Of a DNA stretch of 64,000 nucleotides, positions 1 to 12,749 are shown piece after piece. Origin of the DNA: Bugula neritina (taxonomy: Eukaryota; Bryozoa; Gymnolaemata; Cheilostomatida; Bugulidae); assembly GCA_964035545.1 (NCBI GenBank), contig OZ037768.1, forward strand, positions 23,958,819 through 24,022,818, written 5' to 3'. The position numbers and the translations under genes were made by a program. The first letter of the stretch is position 1; every line of letters begins with the position of its first letter. The notes under the pieces were generated by a model. It did no database searches and had not been told where the DNA came from. It saw only the letters and a program-made list of their open reading frames with translations.

Positions 1-116
1 AAAACTTTTAATTTAATATTTTAATATACTGATTGACAAAAACTTGGCTCGTCAATAGTGTCTGTTTTAGCATCTGTCTTTTAGTTGTATTTATTAAATG
101 GAGTAATTGAATGTAT

Positions 117-285
117 TAGTCAATGCAATAATGCTTTAGTGAAATTGATAACGCTTTATTCAATGTGATGATACATTAGTCAATGTGATGATACATTAGT
201 CAATGTGATAATGCTTTAGTCAGTGGGATAATGCTTTAGTCAATGTGATAATGCATTAGTTAATGTGATGACACATCAATACATG
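117..285. repeat. Intronic ~20-bp minisatellite
   Basis: Roughly eight degenerate copies of a 20-bp unit resembling TCAATGTGATGATACATTAG lie in the UNC79 intron and end about 30 bp before the acceptor at 314-315. The unit does not contain the splice junction. Confidence 0.8.
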
Positions 286-315
286 ATCACAATGATTTAA
301 CATCCATACCCACAG

Positions 316-2570
316 GTACACATGAAGTGTACGTGTCTACATGAAGACACATTCGGAGGACTTCTCAAGACTGGCATTGCGCAAATCATAGCCTTAGAGA
401 TGTCCAACATGATTCAGAGTGACCCTAAGGCTGCCCAGAGGATCATCCCGTGGCTCTATACACAGCAGAACTTTCCTCAGAGAGGGTAGGCTTTAGTCTG
501 TTATCTTATGAGAAGTGATATGAGTCATACTATTAGTCTTAATACTATCATACGACTCATAGTATGATATTAGTCATACTATGAGTCGTACTGTTAGTCA
601 TACTATTAGTCATGCTATTAGTCATGGGTTACAGTATGAGTAATGTACAGCTAGGTTTGATGGTTTAATAACTTTATCTTTCTACTCTGAAGATACCGTC
701 AAATAAAAATTAAAAAGTTTTTAGTATAACTCCTTGAAAGAGGTGACTTGTGCTCTACAATATAATATTGTAAGTCATATGAAAGTAACAAACTACCTCA
801 TAATGAACACGCATCACTTTCTAACCTCCAGTCCCAAAGAGTTCCTCGAGTCTATTGACCACGTGCGCTTCCTGTGCTGGTTATACATCGGAGCTCTGAC
901 TCATCACGCTGTCGCTGAGAACGTCTTCAAGACTAAATGTCAGCCGCTGCCTCTGGAGGACGTCAGCAACATCTCCATAATGGCCACGTCCATCATGACG
1001 GGGTTCGTCGAGTACTCCACTTCCTCTGTGGCGTTCATGTCCAGTCTGTTCTACGGCTTCATCCTCTGTCAGGTGAGATAGTGTCAGGTGAGATAGTGTC
1101 AGGTGAGATGGTGTCAGGTGAGATAGTGTCAGGTGAGATAGTGTCAGGTGAGGTGGTGTCAGGTGAGATGGTGTCAGGTGAGATGGTGTCAGGTGAAATG
1201 GTGTCAGGTGATGTGCTGCCAACAAAAACTTGTTCATATATTCTCTCAGCCTATAGAAAGGCATAGGCTAATATATTACTCTGTGTAAAATATTATCAGT
1301 GTACATAATCTCCTGCATTTCTGTATTGCCTGTGGAGGCATTACTTTAGACATGTTTGTTGAACATCTTTTTCTTGCTTTGATTTTCTCTTTGACTTAGA
1401 AATGTTGAAAGTTCTTTGGTTTGAATTCACTAGTCACGGAGATGGTGTGATAGAGCAGCACACTGCAGTACTTGTCCCTCTTTAAACTAACTAGTTTTTT
1501 AGCCTTAGCTCTGAACAATGCGAACTGTAGGTGTGGACCGTATACTGTGAGACCCTCACATTTGACTACGTTGGCTCGGGCCCTGGCAATGACATGGATA
1601 TCACTCAGATTATCTACAACTTCTGGTCGATTGTCTCCCCTACAATTCTCAACATGGTGTCTCACAGCAAAGTGGTGAGTTTCTTTGTAGCCTCAGATCT
1701 TGTGCTCAGCTTGTAGGCTGGACGCGTTTGCTAGCTTTCAATAAATATTGAAACATTTGCTGTATTTTTAGTTGAGAGAGATGATAACTCTGCATGTGCT
1801 GAGTATGATGGAAACCCTCCAGGAATGCCAGTCGTCTGTTGTGGTTAAGGTAAGCTAATGTAACGTACAGACTGGTGTAGCATCTCCACTTTTGTCTTTT
1901 AGTGGAACCATCAACCTTGTCTTCTCATTTCTCATATTGATCCTTGGTTATGGGGTTTCCAAGACTACAGTATGGCATTTTCTGTCTTCCTCTTTCAGGC
2001 TAAATATTGTTTTTGATTTTGTAGTTATCCCCTCTGTGGAGACAACTCCTCTTCACTCATGACACTAAGGTTTGTTTTAAATTAATTCAGTAGTTATAAT
2101 ACACGTTTTTGTTTTGGAATCTTTAAAAAGTTCAAAACTTTATAATTACAGCTGCGGAAAGTTAAACCCTGAGGGTTACATTGTCTAACAAAGGATTGGA
2201 TTTCATATAATATATTATATTAGGACAGACAGTGATGTATTACACTAAAATGTATGTCCACCATCTTAATGAAATAACAGCAGCCAGGGTTGTTATACCT
2301 GCACAGACAGCAAACAAAGTATTTGAACCTTTTACCATAATACACCAATCAATGGATATCAAGCATTCACTGCTGGCTGTGTTATTTGTAATGTACTTTT
2401 AGCTGCCGATCAACATCCTTGTGAGGATACAGAGTTTAGACAACTGGCAGCCGTCTAAGAAGAAAACGGTCAACAAGGCTATTCTGCTCGATTGGATCAA
2501 GAAGACTCAGTTTCGACTCGCTCAGATTGAGATTCAGTCCTCCCGCGCCGTGAACTTTGTCACTATCTAG
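316..2570 (+). CDS. UNC79: UNC79 homologue, C-terminal six exons (gene enters from left edge)
   Basis: UNC79 is a large scaffold subunit that, with UNC80, stabilises and regulates the NALCN sodium-leak channel at the plasma membrane. Exons read from splice sites are 316-485, 832-1072, 1531-1674, 1772-1849, 2025-2069 and 2403-2570 (TAG stop), giving about 281 residues in phase. Recognition rests on the C-terminal tail, where TQFRLAQIEIQSSRAVNF resembles the vertebrate UNC79 end (TQFKMAQVEIQSSEA, from memory). Helical-repeat segments such as HVRFLCWLYIGALTHHAV and IMTGFVEYSTSSVAFMSSLF precede it. The rest of this very long protein (over 2500 residues in vertebrates) must lie left of position 1. 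The intron after exon 832-1072 begins with tandem copies of its own splice donor (separate entry). Family assignment is from memory of the tail and not checked by search. Confidence 0.8.
1068..1210 (+). repeat. 15-bp minisatellite made of repeated UNC79 splice donors
   Basis: About ten tandem copies of GTGTCAGGTGAGATA start exactly at the exon end (..TGTCAG|GTGAGATA). Every copy therefore carries a CAG|GTGA-type 5' splice site identical or nearly identical to the real donor at 1073. The unit is five codons long, but reading into it gives Gln-Val-Arg-stop, so use of a downstream donor would truncate the protein. Confidence 0.9.
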
Positions 2571-3811
2571 AGGACGGTTTGTGATGTGACTCAGTAGGGC
2601 AGACAACTTCTTACAATCATTGAGAGACTAATGTGTCAGTTGATGATTAAGGAAGATAACTCCTAACTAACTGTTGAATTGTGACATGACAGACTGACTC
2701 TAGTGCCCTCAGTTTATTATTAATTGTAGTTATGAGTTTTTATGGTTTTCTTAGATTTCGGGAAAGAAAGAGTAGTCAATTGTTATTGGGAACTGATCTA
2801 AGACACATAGCAGCAGGTTTATACTAAGTATTAAAATAAGTTAAACTATTAGAAGCAGTGGGTTTCTTGACCTTTGAATATTAGGTTTGGGACGTACATG
2901 TTTGCTAAACACCAATTAGTTTTTATTGCCAGTTCTAATTTTAGGTTATCATCAATGATAAAATATATAACAGTGTATTATGTTTTGGGTTGTTATAACT
3001 TTCAGTAGTTGCGCTACTCGCTGATTAAAACTTGTGCTCTTTAATTTTTAGCTTTTATTTATTTTGTGAGTCTGAATTTCTAGTCATGTTCTAGTCGCTA
3101 TCTGCTTTCTGTGATACTCTATTCTGTGGATTTTGTGTTTATGTAACTCTATTAGATGTCTATACGATTTATTATATTATAATATTATCTGTTCTATGTT
3201 TTAGATGTTAATATATGTTATTGTTCAAATGGATTGTATTCAGAAATCTTAAAAGTTGCATCAGCCGTTGAAAGTATCGCATTTGCCATTTAACATAGAC
3301 AGATATTTTCACTGAGTTTTCTACAGTGTGCCTCTATTTCAAGTGAGGACAAAGCTTTCAGTTACAAACTTCTGCAGGATGAAATCATACAAGATTCTTT
3401 CACCTGGTCTCTATTATTCTTGGCTGTTGCTGCTGTGAAGTTGTGTCATTTAACTAGTAAGTGGGGTTAATTGTGGAGTATATATACTATATTGTGAAGT
3501 ATCGCTAGCAATATTACCATGATTTGTGATTAGAAGAATACGAGAAAGTAGAAGTTTGAGATCCCCTTTTAACCCCCTGCAGTACCACAACAGAGTGCAG
3601 GAAGCATCTTTTGTATTTCAGCTGAAGTAAATTGAAGTAAATTAAATTCTTTATATTAAATTTAAATAACAAAGTATCTCAATTAACCTTGTATTTAATA
3701 AATTCAGAAAATGCAATTGAAAGTGGAAAGATAGTTTGATTATCTGCCAATTTCATCAGTTGAGAAGTAAATATTAAGTGATGAAAACATAAATAAAATA
3801 GAGAGCTTTGA
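2571..3811. other. 3' UTR / convergent intergenic region
   Basis: This is the AT-rich space between the UNC79 stop (+) and the 3' end of the first receptor gene (-). No coding region is visible. It must hold the UNC79 3' UTR and polyadenylation site; only a variant ATTAAA near 2830 was noticed. Part may be the 3' UTR of the minus-strand gene. Confidence 0.5.
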
Positions 3812-3817
3812 TTTATT
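3812..3817 (-). terminator. Candidate polyadenylation signal of the first receptor gene
   Basis: AATAAA on the minus strand, about 100 bp downstream of the stop codon at 3920-3922. This is the usual place for a eukaryotic polyadenylation signal. Confidence 0.5.
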
Positions 3818-3919
3818 GAGCAGTTTTTGAGGTTAATATGCCACCATAGGCAGGTATATGTGTGTTGTGACCATCTCATGCATGATACAGAAAATACTGA
3901 AGGATGTCACGCTGACAGT

Positions 3920-6900
3920 CTACCACTCGTCCTCATCTGTCTCGCTGTCAGAGTTTTCCTCCTCCTTTTCCTGGCTTGTGTTCTGGGATTTGGAGTCGGG
4001 TGGCGCAGAGGATTTTCTACCTGAGGTTTGGCGCTCAGTCTTTTGCTTCTTGATCTTTGTTTTCGGTTTTCTTTTCATCTCTGTTTGACCTTGTGATTCA
4101 AGTTCAACCAGATTATCAGCCGTGGAAGATTTACCTAAAAACAAATTCAATCATGTAATTTATTATTGCTACTACTACTGCTACTACTGCTACTGCTACT
4201 ACTATTACTACTAGTACTACTACTACTACTATTACTACTATTACTACTACTACTAGTACTACTACTAGTACTACTACTACTACTACTACTACTACTAGTA
4301 CTACTACTACTACTATTACTACTACTACTAGTACTACTACTAGTACTACTACTACTACTACTGCTGCTGCTGCTACAACTACTGCTATTTCACTTACCAC
4401 ACGGAATGAATCTGGACAGTGTACCCAGGTCCAGCACTAGTATCACAACTATGAGTGTCCCTATCAGCGTGAGACCGATGGTGCCGTAGGCAGGGCCGGA
4501 TTTAGCCTCCTCAGGGGGATAGGTGTGACCATTTTTAATAATAACCGCCTCCTCTATAACAGACATTGTATAATCAAGTACTTGGGGATTTTGTTTATGG
4601 TCTTTTTAAAGGAAACACACATGTGAAGCCAGTTTTATAATACTACCGACTTCAGTCCAGTTATAGACGCACACAGAACTCCTCGCCGCGTGTTGTGTGT
4701 CTGATCAGATGCCGACTGCTTTAGTCATGCACTACGCAGGTAAACTTACCTACGCAGTCAGTAGGCACGCTCAGCCACTGGAGTGTCACGATGTCACAAG
4801 TGGCTATTCTGTACTTGTCACCGTTTATGAACACCAGGTCATCCAAGCAGGTGTAGTTTACAACAGTACCTGACTGGATGACATCCGTGTCTCTATACGC
4901 TCCTTCAACGTCTGGTGGTCTCGGACCTTCACATTTAGTTGCTGCCAGAAAATAGCAGTTATATGTTCAATAGATTTACACCTGACTTGTGTGTCTCCAA
5001 TCTCCACAAGGATTGTCGTTAAAACATAGCATACTATATATGTACATATATTATCATATAAACATACTCTATATGTACATATATTATCATATAAGCACAC
5101 TGCACCTATATTATCATATAAGCACACTGCACCTATATTATCATATAAGCACACTGTACCTATACACGCAGGGAGCTCATCGCTCCAATTCCCATTCACT
5201 TCGCAAGTTAAAATTTTTTTAGTCGACTCGTCAGGAAACTGGTAACCAGGGTTACACTCCACAACAATCTCGTCCTCGTACACACCTTGCTCTGGGGTGA
5301 CGGTGGCGTGTGGTACCGTGTATATGGGACAGGATCGACCTAGAACACAGGCTATATCTGTACACGTGTTACTGTATGTGTTACTGTAGCTACATGTGTT
5401 ACTGCATGTGTTACTGTGGCTACAGGTGTTACTGCATGTGTTACTGTAGCTACAGGTGTTACTGCATGTGTTACTGTGGCTACATGTGTTACTGTATGTG
5501 TTACTGTGGCTACAGGTGTTACTGCATGTGTTACTGTAGCTACAGGTGTTACTGTAGTTGCAGTTACTGTGTATACAGCTTCATTTTAGTTTTTTATTTA
5601 CAATTTGCTATCCAAAAATTCACAATCACTGCAATTCCAGTTGAATCACTTCGATTGTAAACTAAATCACTTTGATTGTACAAGCAAATTGAACATCAGT
5701 AAAAGTGAACACTGTAAAGCACTTACGGACACAGGAGAGCCCTGTGGGTAGCCATATGCCATCTCTGCTACACCAAAACAGTTTCTCCACTTCACCATCC
5801 TGAAAGCTGTATCCAGGCTCACATGAATAGTAATTCATATCTCCCAGTTCATCTAATCCCGGCTTGTTTTTAGGTGTCGTGTCTGGTAAGGCCGGCTGAG
5901 GGCATTTGAAGTCTGTGAGAGAAACAAGAATACTGCAAGTTAAACAACCAGTACTCTGGTTTACATTCTCACTCTTCATCTTTCTTATTGTTTCAACTCT
6001 TTATAATAAAATCTGAAAGTTACAAAACTACGACCTGATAATAAATCTTTCACCAACAGAAAGACACTCTGATCAACTTTGTTCACATGTTTACTCCTCT
6101 AAGAGTCTAAACAGAACCTACTTGTACACTTTCCCAGTTGTGTATTGTTCCAGGTTCCATCGCTGAGACACTCGATAGTCTTCTGTCTATCTCCGTCCGA
6201 AAACAGCATCCCATCGTGACAGGTGAAGGTCACTTGAGATCCGACCACGTTGTTTGTCGTGTCAAACCAGGCATTCTCCACTTCCTGTCCATCCAGGTTG
6301 AGTAGCGGACAGGTAGTTGCTAAAATATGTGCTCATGCAATGAGTCTCCTACCATCCTTTTGATAGGAGTAAAATTACTTGACTTCAAATTCATTCCCTA
6401 ACTAATGAACGTGGATTACTAAAATTCTCTATTACTTTTTATTTCTAAAACTTATTAGAAAAAGCATTATATGGGTTTAAAAACAATTTCTCCAGAAAAG
6501 AATCAAGCTTTTGATTAGCAAAAGTATATGAAAGATATTAACTTTATTTTAAAATTTTATCGAATTAGTTTGAGTTGAGACTAATGTATAATATAAATTA
6601 ATTTGATATATTATACTCACGGACACAGTTGCTAATTTTAGACCAGTAGCCGCCCTCTTCACACTGGATGGTCAGATTTTGTCCAATTCCTTTGAAAATG
6701 TAATTAGCCTCGCAGCTGTAGGTAATTTTAGTTCCAGCATTAACTGGGAACTGGGGCAGAGATATGGCTGAGCCATGAGCTATTTCAGGTGCAGGACCAC
6801 AGACTACAAAATAATGGCATATATTTGTAGCCTGTTGGCAGATATAGTCATAGCATGTGACATATCATGTGACGTGTAGCATGTGACATATCATGTGACA

Positions 6901-9900
6901 TAGCATGTGATGTATCATGTGACATGCAGCATGTGACATATCATGTGACATGTAGCACGTGACAATCATGTGACATGTAGCATGTGACATATCATGTGAC
7001 GTGTAGCATGTGACATATCATGTGACATAGCATATCATAAATCTTACTGGCACTCTTCTTGCAGATGTACGGTAGCAGCTCGTCACAGTTCCTGTCTTTC
7101 CAGAAGCCCTTCACAGACGTACGAGCACACTTATAGAACTCTGGGTATCCCTCAGCAAACTTAGTGAAGTTATTCTCTCTTCCTCCTTTCCACACCCACT
7201 CTTTCAAGTAGTTCTCGTGATAGCCAATCCAAAAGTCTGTTTCATATATGTCATATCTGTAACACACGAGTCTTATCTGTAACATACGAGTCATATTTTT
7301 AATAAAATAATATATCTTTAAACTTTGAGTTAAGCAGTAAAAAGACTGTGTGATCTCAACAAAACTTTTAAGACTTACAATCTGTTTGAGAAATTCTTTT
7401 CATTTCACAAGATAGTGTAAAAGGTCTAAATATCAGGTTAGATTGTGTGATTATCAGTCAAACAGACAAATATTTGCTTACGTCTGCGTTGCAATCCATG
7501 CAGCCTCTTTCTCAGAGGTAACCATGGCAAGGTTGGAGTATCGGTAGTTGCAGGTCTCCTCCGCGTACTCGTAACGGAGTCCCAACGCGTTACCATCAGA
7601 GAAGAAGTAGCAGGCCTCGTTGAACTTTACCCAACCTTCCTCACAGCCACTCTCTACACACATGACAGTACATAGCCTATCCGTATGTAAAAACTTACGT
7701 CTGCGCAATGAAGTTGATCTATGTGACCCACAGGACCACCGAAAACACTATTATTGAGTCAAAAGGCTAAAATTTACAGCAAAAGTCAAAAGTAGTTGAA
7801 ACTGAAACAAAAGTTGAATAACTGACTACAAACAACCCTTTTTAAGTACTAACAGAAGTTAGAGTCTAATAATGAACACTAGTAAACAATATGGCCGACT
7901 GTGAACATCTGTAAACCACATAGAGATTGGGTAGAGCTGCTACTGTTTGACCACACAGATATTGTGAGTTGATAATGTAACATTACCATGACAACCAGAG
8001 AGAGGAATCTCGTAGTCCCACTGTTGATCAGATTCACAGTTAATAGTCATCTCAGTTTCGCCTCCGGGAAAGACGAATCCCTCATTCGTACAGTTGAAGT
8101 AGAGGGCGTGCTCATAGTTGTACTTGGGCAGCACTAAAGAGACGTTTGCCTCCGCAACTGTTAGACCATCACATCCCACCGCTGCCACAATAAACAATAA
8201 ACTGATACCAAAGTCAGCATCAGAAAACTTTCATTTCATTGTAAGATTACATTGTTATTTGGAGTTGTGTTCTATTTGGCAAATGAGGCCATACCGTATT
8301 CATAATATTATACACTCAGTTTTACACTCCATTTCAGACATTTCCAAGCAGAACTAAAAATTAGCCAAGTATGTACTTCACAACAGTTAGTAGTGACTCT
8401 GTATACTACACAACAGTTAGTAGTGACTGTATATACTACACAACAGTTAGTAGTGACTCTGTATACTACACAACAGTTAGTAGTGACTCTGTATACTACA
8501 CAACAGTTAGTAGTGACTCTGTATACTACACAACAGTTAGTAGTGACTCTATATACTACACAACAGTTAGTAGTGACTCTGTATACTACACAACAGTTAG
8601 TAGTGATTCTATATACTACACAACAGTTAGTAGTGACTCTATATACTACACAACAGTTAGTAGTGACTCTGTATACTACACAACAGTTAGTAGTGATTCT
8701 ATATACTACACAACAGTTAGTAGTGACTCTATGTACTACACAACAGTTAGTAGTGACTCTATGTACTACACAACATACTTATGCAGTCCGGAATGGTGCG
8801 GTCCCAGTCGTTATCGACATCAGCACTGAGAGACTGAAGACACAGAGCAGACGTGCCAACCTCTCCGTCCAACTGAGCCGTGCCCTCCTCGCAATACCAC
8901 ACCTGGTAGCTGCCGACAGCCATCCCCTGGGGGCTGTTCCTCTCAAACGTGCTGCTGCCAGTCTCCGGCAAGTTGGGACATTGGATTGCTGCAACAGCAC
9001 ATCAGCTCTTGACACACCTACTTCCTGTTACTCTACTTCCTGTTACTCTACTTCCTGTTACTCTACTTCCTGTTACTCAACTTCCTTTTACTATACTTCC
9101 TCTTACTCAACTTCCTGCTATTCTACTTCCTGCTACTCCACTTCCTGCTATTCTACTTCCTGCTATTCTGCTTCCTGTTACTCTACTTCCTGTTACTCTA
9201 CTTTCTATTTCCTGTTACTCTACTTCTTAGACTAATATCTAACACAGAGCACATATTTAATATTACCCTACCAAAATAAGTTCCAAGTTAAAAAATAATC
9301 ATTATTCGATTTGCCGCATTTTCAACAACTATTTTGACGAGTCAAGTTATTCACGGAGCACCATGTTGGCTGAGGGAGTTTGATGAAGTGACTGAAAAGA
9401 TTATAACCTCAGTACTGCATCGCCACACTCACCTGTACAGTTGAGGGCGGCAATCTCACTAGAGGGCGCCCAGGTGGGTCCAGTTCCCTGACAAGTGATG
9501 GTCTTGGATACCGCATCGTCGGCAAACTTATACCCAGATATACAGGTATAGGTGATAGTGTGTTCATACAAGGTGACCGTGTTGTCCAGAGTGCCGTAGA
9601 ATAAGTAAGGGGGAGGGTCACACCGCACAACTATAAGCATACAGACACGACTTCCTGTTTTTAAAGTTTCTTTACATAAAATGGTACTAGTGTACAGTAA
9701 GAGTAAATTATCATTCCAGTACAGTTTGTGTATAATTAGTTGTGTAACTGTGTAACTAATACAGTGTTGATATCACAGAGTGATCAGAGGAGAAATAGCC
9801 TACTAAACCTACATTTGCAGGGCTCTAGGGGAGGGTTCCAGTAGCCATCACCCTCACACGTGAATATTTTACTGCTAACACCCGGGGCAAACCAAGTGTC

Positions 9901-11353
9901 GTTGGTACACGTATAAGTAATTATGTCCCCAACGAAATGATCCTCGGAGTTTCTGATGGTGTAAGCAGGGGGGTCTATTAGGTCACATTCTATTGCTGCC
10001 GTAGAGAAAACATAACGTCATGTAACACAGGTCACACAGGTCAGTGTATGACACACTTTCATTCACGAGTGATTGGCTCACAATGTGGTAGCAAATCACC
10101 TTTAATCAGCGATTCCGCTATACTATATTATCATACTATTATACTATATTATTATACTATTATATCATATTAACATATTATTATATTATATTATTATACA
10201 TACGTTTACAGTCTCGAGCTGGGAAACTCCATTTATTTCCTGGAAGGCAGTACAACGTCTGCTCATCTATGCCGACTGTCACGTGATAGCCATCGTTACA
10301 GGTGAAGGTCACTGACTGGCCCGAGTATAACGGCATCTGATTATCTTGACTAGAGGCGTAAACAGAGACATCGGGACAGCGTAGGTATGGGTCTCGCTCT
10401 GTAACAGTGGAATTCAGGCTATGTAAATTGTATAAAGATTTATTTGTTATTGCATTCAGCAGTCTTACTTGGAATAAGTCATAATTAATAAAACTCTTGA
10501 AAGGTGAATTGTACAGTGTTGGGATAAATAGACAGACAAATATATAGAAAATTCAGTATAAAAAGCAAGTCAAACATAGCTTCAAGATATTTTATAGGAA
10601 GCAGTAATTTGCCTTCTGCTGTGATATTTTTATGACCGACTTATTTGTACAGAGCTACGAATTCAAAGACTTACCTAGACTACAGAGTATGTCGTAGACA
10701 TACTTCTTAGCATCAATATGAGTCATCTCCCAGTCACCTGTTGTGTCTAGTAGAGCCATGTGAGGGGTACCTGTCTCAGTGTAGGAGTGAGTGTAAGCTG
10801 AGCTGCCATTGTTCCATCCCCATGTGCCATCAATTGACTTGTGGTAACCAATAAATGCAGGCCTACGGTATAATAATACAGTATAATACACACATACAGT
10901 ATAATACAGACACACAGATCGACATACAGCTGACTGACCTGGTGAGAAGGGCAGCGACAGCGGTATTAGTAGCATCAGAGTCTAGAACAGCCAATGAGCC
11001 AGCAGTAGCCGCACACGCCGCCACTGCTGTGTTCCAGTCTGAGAAGTTTCCAGAATCGTACACCCAGAAACAAATGTTGTTCACCACAAAGGCCTGCTGA
11101 ATCCCATCTCCACTCATACAATCCACCGCATCATCTGTCAAGTATTTGAGATTGTTATATGAACTAGCAAAATGTTTCATTGCTCCAATTGAAACCCTCA
11201 ATTACATTTCTACGAGCCCTGTACGAGTATAAAATAATATTGTGTGATGTAGTATAATATTAAACTATATTTACCTGCAGTTGTTGAATGAGTGTACAGT
11301 AATGCAATTATTGAAAAGTTCAAAATTATCTTTTCACACGAGTTTTTAAACAT
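3920..11353 (-). CDS. Selectin-like receptor: 2 CTLD + 10 sushi (CCP) domains, transmembrane
   Basis: Seventeen exons: 11275-11353 (signal peptide), 10939-11134 and 10675-10862 (CTLD1), 10204-10398, 9813-9995, 9433-9630, 8779-8988 and 7987-8181 (CCP1-5), 7482-7653 and 7048-7256 (CTLD2), 6621-6803, 6122-6319, 5727-5912, 5160-5339 and 4750-4941 (CCP6-10), 4398-4553 (transmembrane), 3920-4134 (tail). They sum to 3135 nt, or 1044 residues. Each CCP is one phase 1-1 exon with four Cys and the late Trp. CTLD1 covers about residues 27-154, CTLD2 482-608, the membrane segment 922-973 and a Lys/Ser/Glu-rich tail 974-1044 ending in DSETDEDEW. CTLD2 has WIGYH and a WKDRNC core, but the EPN/WND calcium-sugar motif is replaced by EGYPE/WKD, so carbohydrate binding is doubtful. 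CTLD1 is more degenerate. Role inferred: cell-surface adhesion or recognition. It is paralogous to the gene at 18393-28030. Confidence 0.88.
4135..4397. repeat. TAC/TAG trinucleotide array filling an intron
   Basis: About 210 bp of (TAC)n interrupted by ACTAGT steps fill the intron between the transmembrane exon and the tail exon of the receptor. Both strands give spurious poly-Leu or poly-Val open frames here; these are not genes. Confidence 0.9.
5034..5165 (-). repeat. 27-bp minisatellite repeating the CCP9 exon donor, in frame
   Basis: On the minus strand the CCP9 exon ends TGTATAG|GTACAGTGTGC. It is followed by two further 27-bp copies ending AATATAG|GTGCAGTGTGC, then more diverged units. 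Because 27 is a multiple of three and the frame stays open, use of a downstream donor would add nine residues (TVCLYDNIG-like) per copy after the last CCP cysteine. Confidence 0.8.
5360..5570. repeat. 30-bp minisatellite (GTGTTACTG-based)
   Basis: About seven copies of a ~30-bp unit with core GTGTTACTGTAGCTACAG lie in the intron upstream of the CCP9 exon. The unit lacks the splice junction. Confidence 0.85.
6840..7030. repeat. Minisatellite of CATGTGACATAT units
   Basis: Tandem units of about 12-25 bp (TAGCATGTGACATATCATG) fill most of the intron between CTLD2 and CCP6 of the receptor. They begin about 15 bp past the CTLD2 donor. Confidence 0.85.
8371..8775. repeat. 30-bp minisatellite, ~13 copies
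   Basis: Very regular 30-bp units (core ACTACACAACAGTTAGTAGT) start within six bases of the CCP4 donor at 8778 on the minus strand and continue for about 400 bp. The high identity suggests recent expansion. The long open frames here (YYTTVSSD and LYTTQQLV periodic peptides) are artefacts of the unit length being a multiple of three. Confidence 0.92.
9010..9230. repeat. Tandem CTTCCTGTTACTCTA repeat
   Basis: About 14 copies of a 15-bp unit (CTACTTCCTGTTACT) lie in the intron upstream of the CCP4 exon of the receptor. It is pyrimidine-rich on the plus strand and contains no junction sequence. Confidence 0.88.
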
Positions 11354-12432
11354 GACAGAAAACTAAAGAGATAAGAAATGTGGCAACAACTTGAACACCA
11401 TGTTTGCTAGTTGAGGTAACTTTATTTACCTTTAATCAATATAAAACAATGGAATAAATAACTTGATGTTAAGGGAAGATTAATGTGTATTTCAATCAGT
11501 AAGGCCAATCTTAGGGGCATCAAATACATTAGTTTATTGATCCAATGGTTGGTAGACAATAGGAGCCATTATTTGGTGTAGCAAAGGAGCTATGAGTTTG
11601 TGGCAGATGAAAAAAGTCCCCCCCCCCCCCGCAAACAAAAACTCCTTCCCAATGTAATTTTCTGCACCCACATTGACCTGAGCATATAAATACAATGTTA
11701 AAAATAAAGGGATTCAACCAGTCACGGCAATAGTCTTTCAACATTGAGAACTTACAAAAAATGTATTTGGATTATTCATGGAAAGTTATGAAAAAATACA
11801 TTCTATAGGAAAAGTTAGGAAAAATGAAGTAGAAAAGCAGCTTATTTAACAACCAACAAAGAGAAATTCAAGAAGAGTAAAAACATGCTACATAAGATCT
11901 CCGAGCTGCCACTACCATTGGTAAGTCAGGTAGTGAAGGTTCGGAGGTGACAGTTTAACAAACGCAGCTGGAGTATGCAAGGAATGTGTTAGCTTAAGCT
12001 TTCAGCTGATTCATCCAAATCTTTTACTTATATCCATTCATCTTAAACATATTTTCCCTAATGATATTTTATTTATAAATAATACTATTTATAACATTTT
12101 GAAAACATTCAGTAAAATAAAAGGGTTTCCATTCTGAATTCACAATTTGCACATCGATACCGAATCATCCCGTAACTTTTTGAAATACCTCCACATGTAA
12201 AGTGATATCAGAGCACAATATAAAGACTTTTTTGATTTAATAGCTAAAAATAATACGACAAATTTTCGCAACACGCATTTTAGTCATGAGGGGGGGGTTT
12301 GATGACACTAGATATCCACCCGATTTAGTGGCATCTTAAGCCATAAGGCTAATTCAGTTCAAATACTTATAAGCTTTGTCAAATGAGCAATCCTGTCTAA
12401 TACAAATTCAATAAATACTACATCTACAAACA
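11354..12432. other. Intergenic region between receptor start and START gene 3' end
   Basis: This holds the 5' flank of the receptor (its promoter must lie here) and the 3' flank of the START gene. A poly-C run sits at about 11617-11630. No coding region, RNA gene or clear promoter motif was recognised. Confidence 0.5.
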
Positions 12433-12438
12433 TTTATT
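12433..12438 (-). terminator. Candidate polyadenylation signal of the START gene
   Basis: AATAAA on the minus strand about 310 bp downstream of the START-gene stop at 12750. Other AT-rich candidates exist, so this is tentative. Confidence 0.35.
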
Positions 12439-12749
12439 CAACAAAACTAAAGCCTCAGAACATAGAATACATTGCAGAAAATGTCTAAATACAAATATGT
12501 TGTAAATAGCAAAACAGCTGGATATGTATAGATATACATATTTTGTTTTTGCTCAAAAAAGCACGACTATACAAAATAACAGAATAAAGACTAATAGCTG
12601 GTAGACAATTAATGATGAGCAAAGAAATGACAACTCCTAACTCATACATACATATAATAATGGATTATATGAATCAGTTAAATACAGTAGGATATAGAAT
12701 GTGGACCTGTATTGCATAATGTTGGTTGTATGAGTATTGCGTCATGTGA

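Noticed and set aside
117-285. CRISPR-like regular repeats
   Set aside because: Direct tandem minisatellite without unique spacers, in a eukaryotic intron.
8371-9235. Long open frames with periodic peptides beside the receptor CCP4 exon
   Set aside because: They come from 30-bp and 15-bp minisatellites whose unit is a multiple of three; no domain or splice logic.
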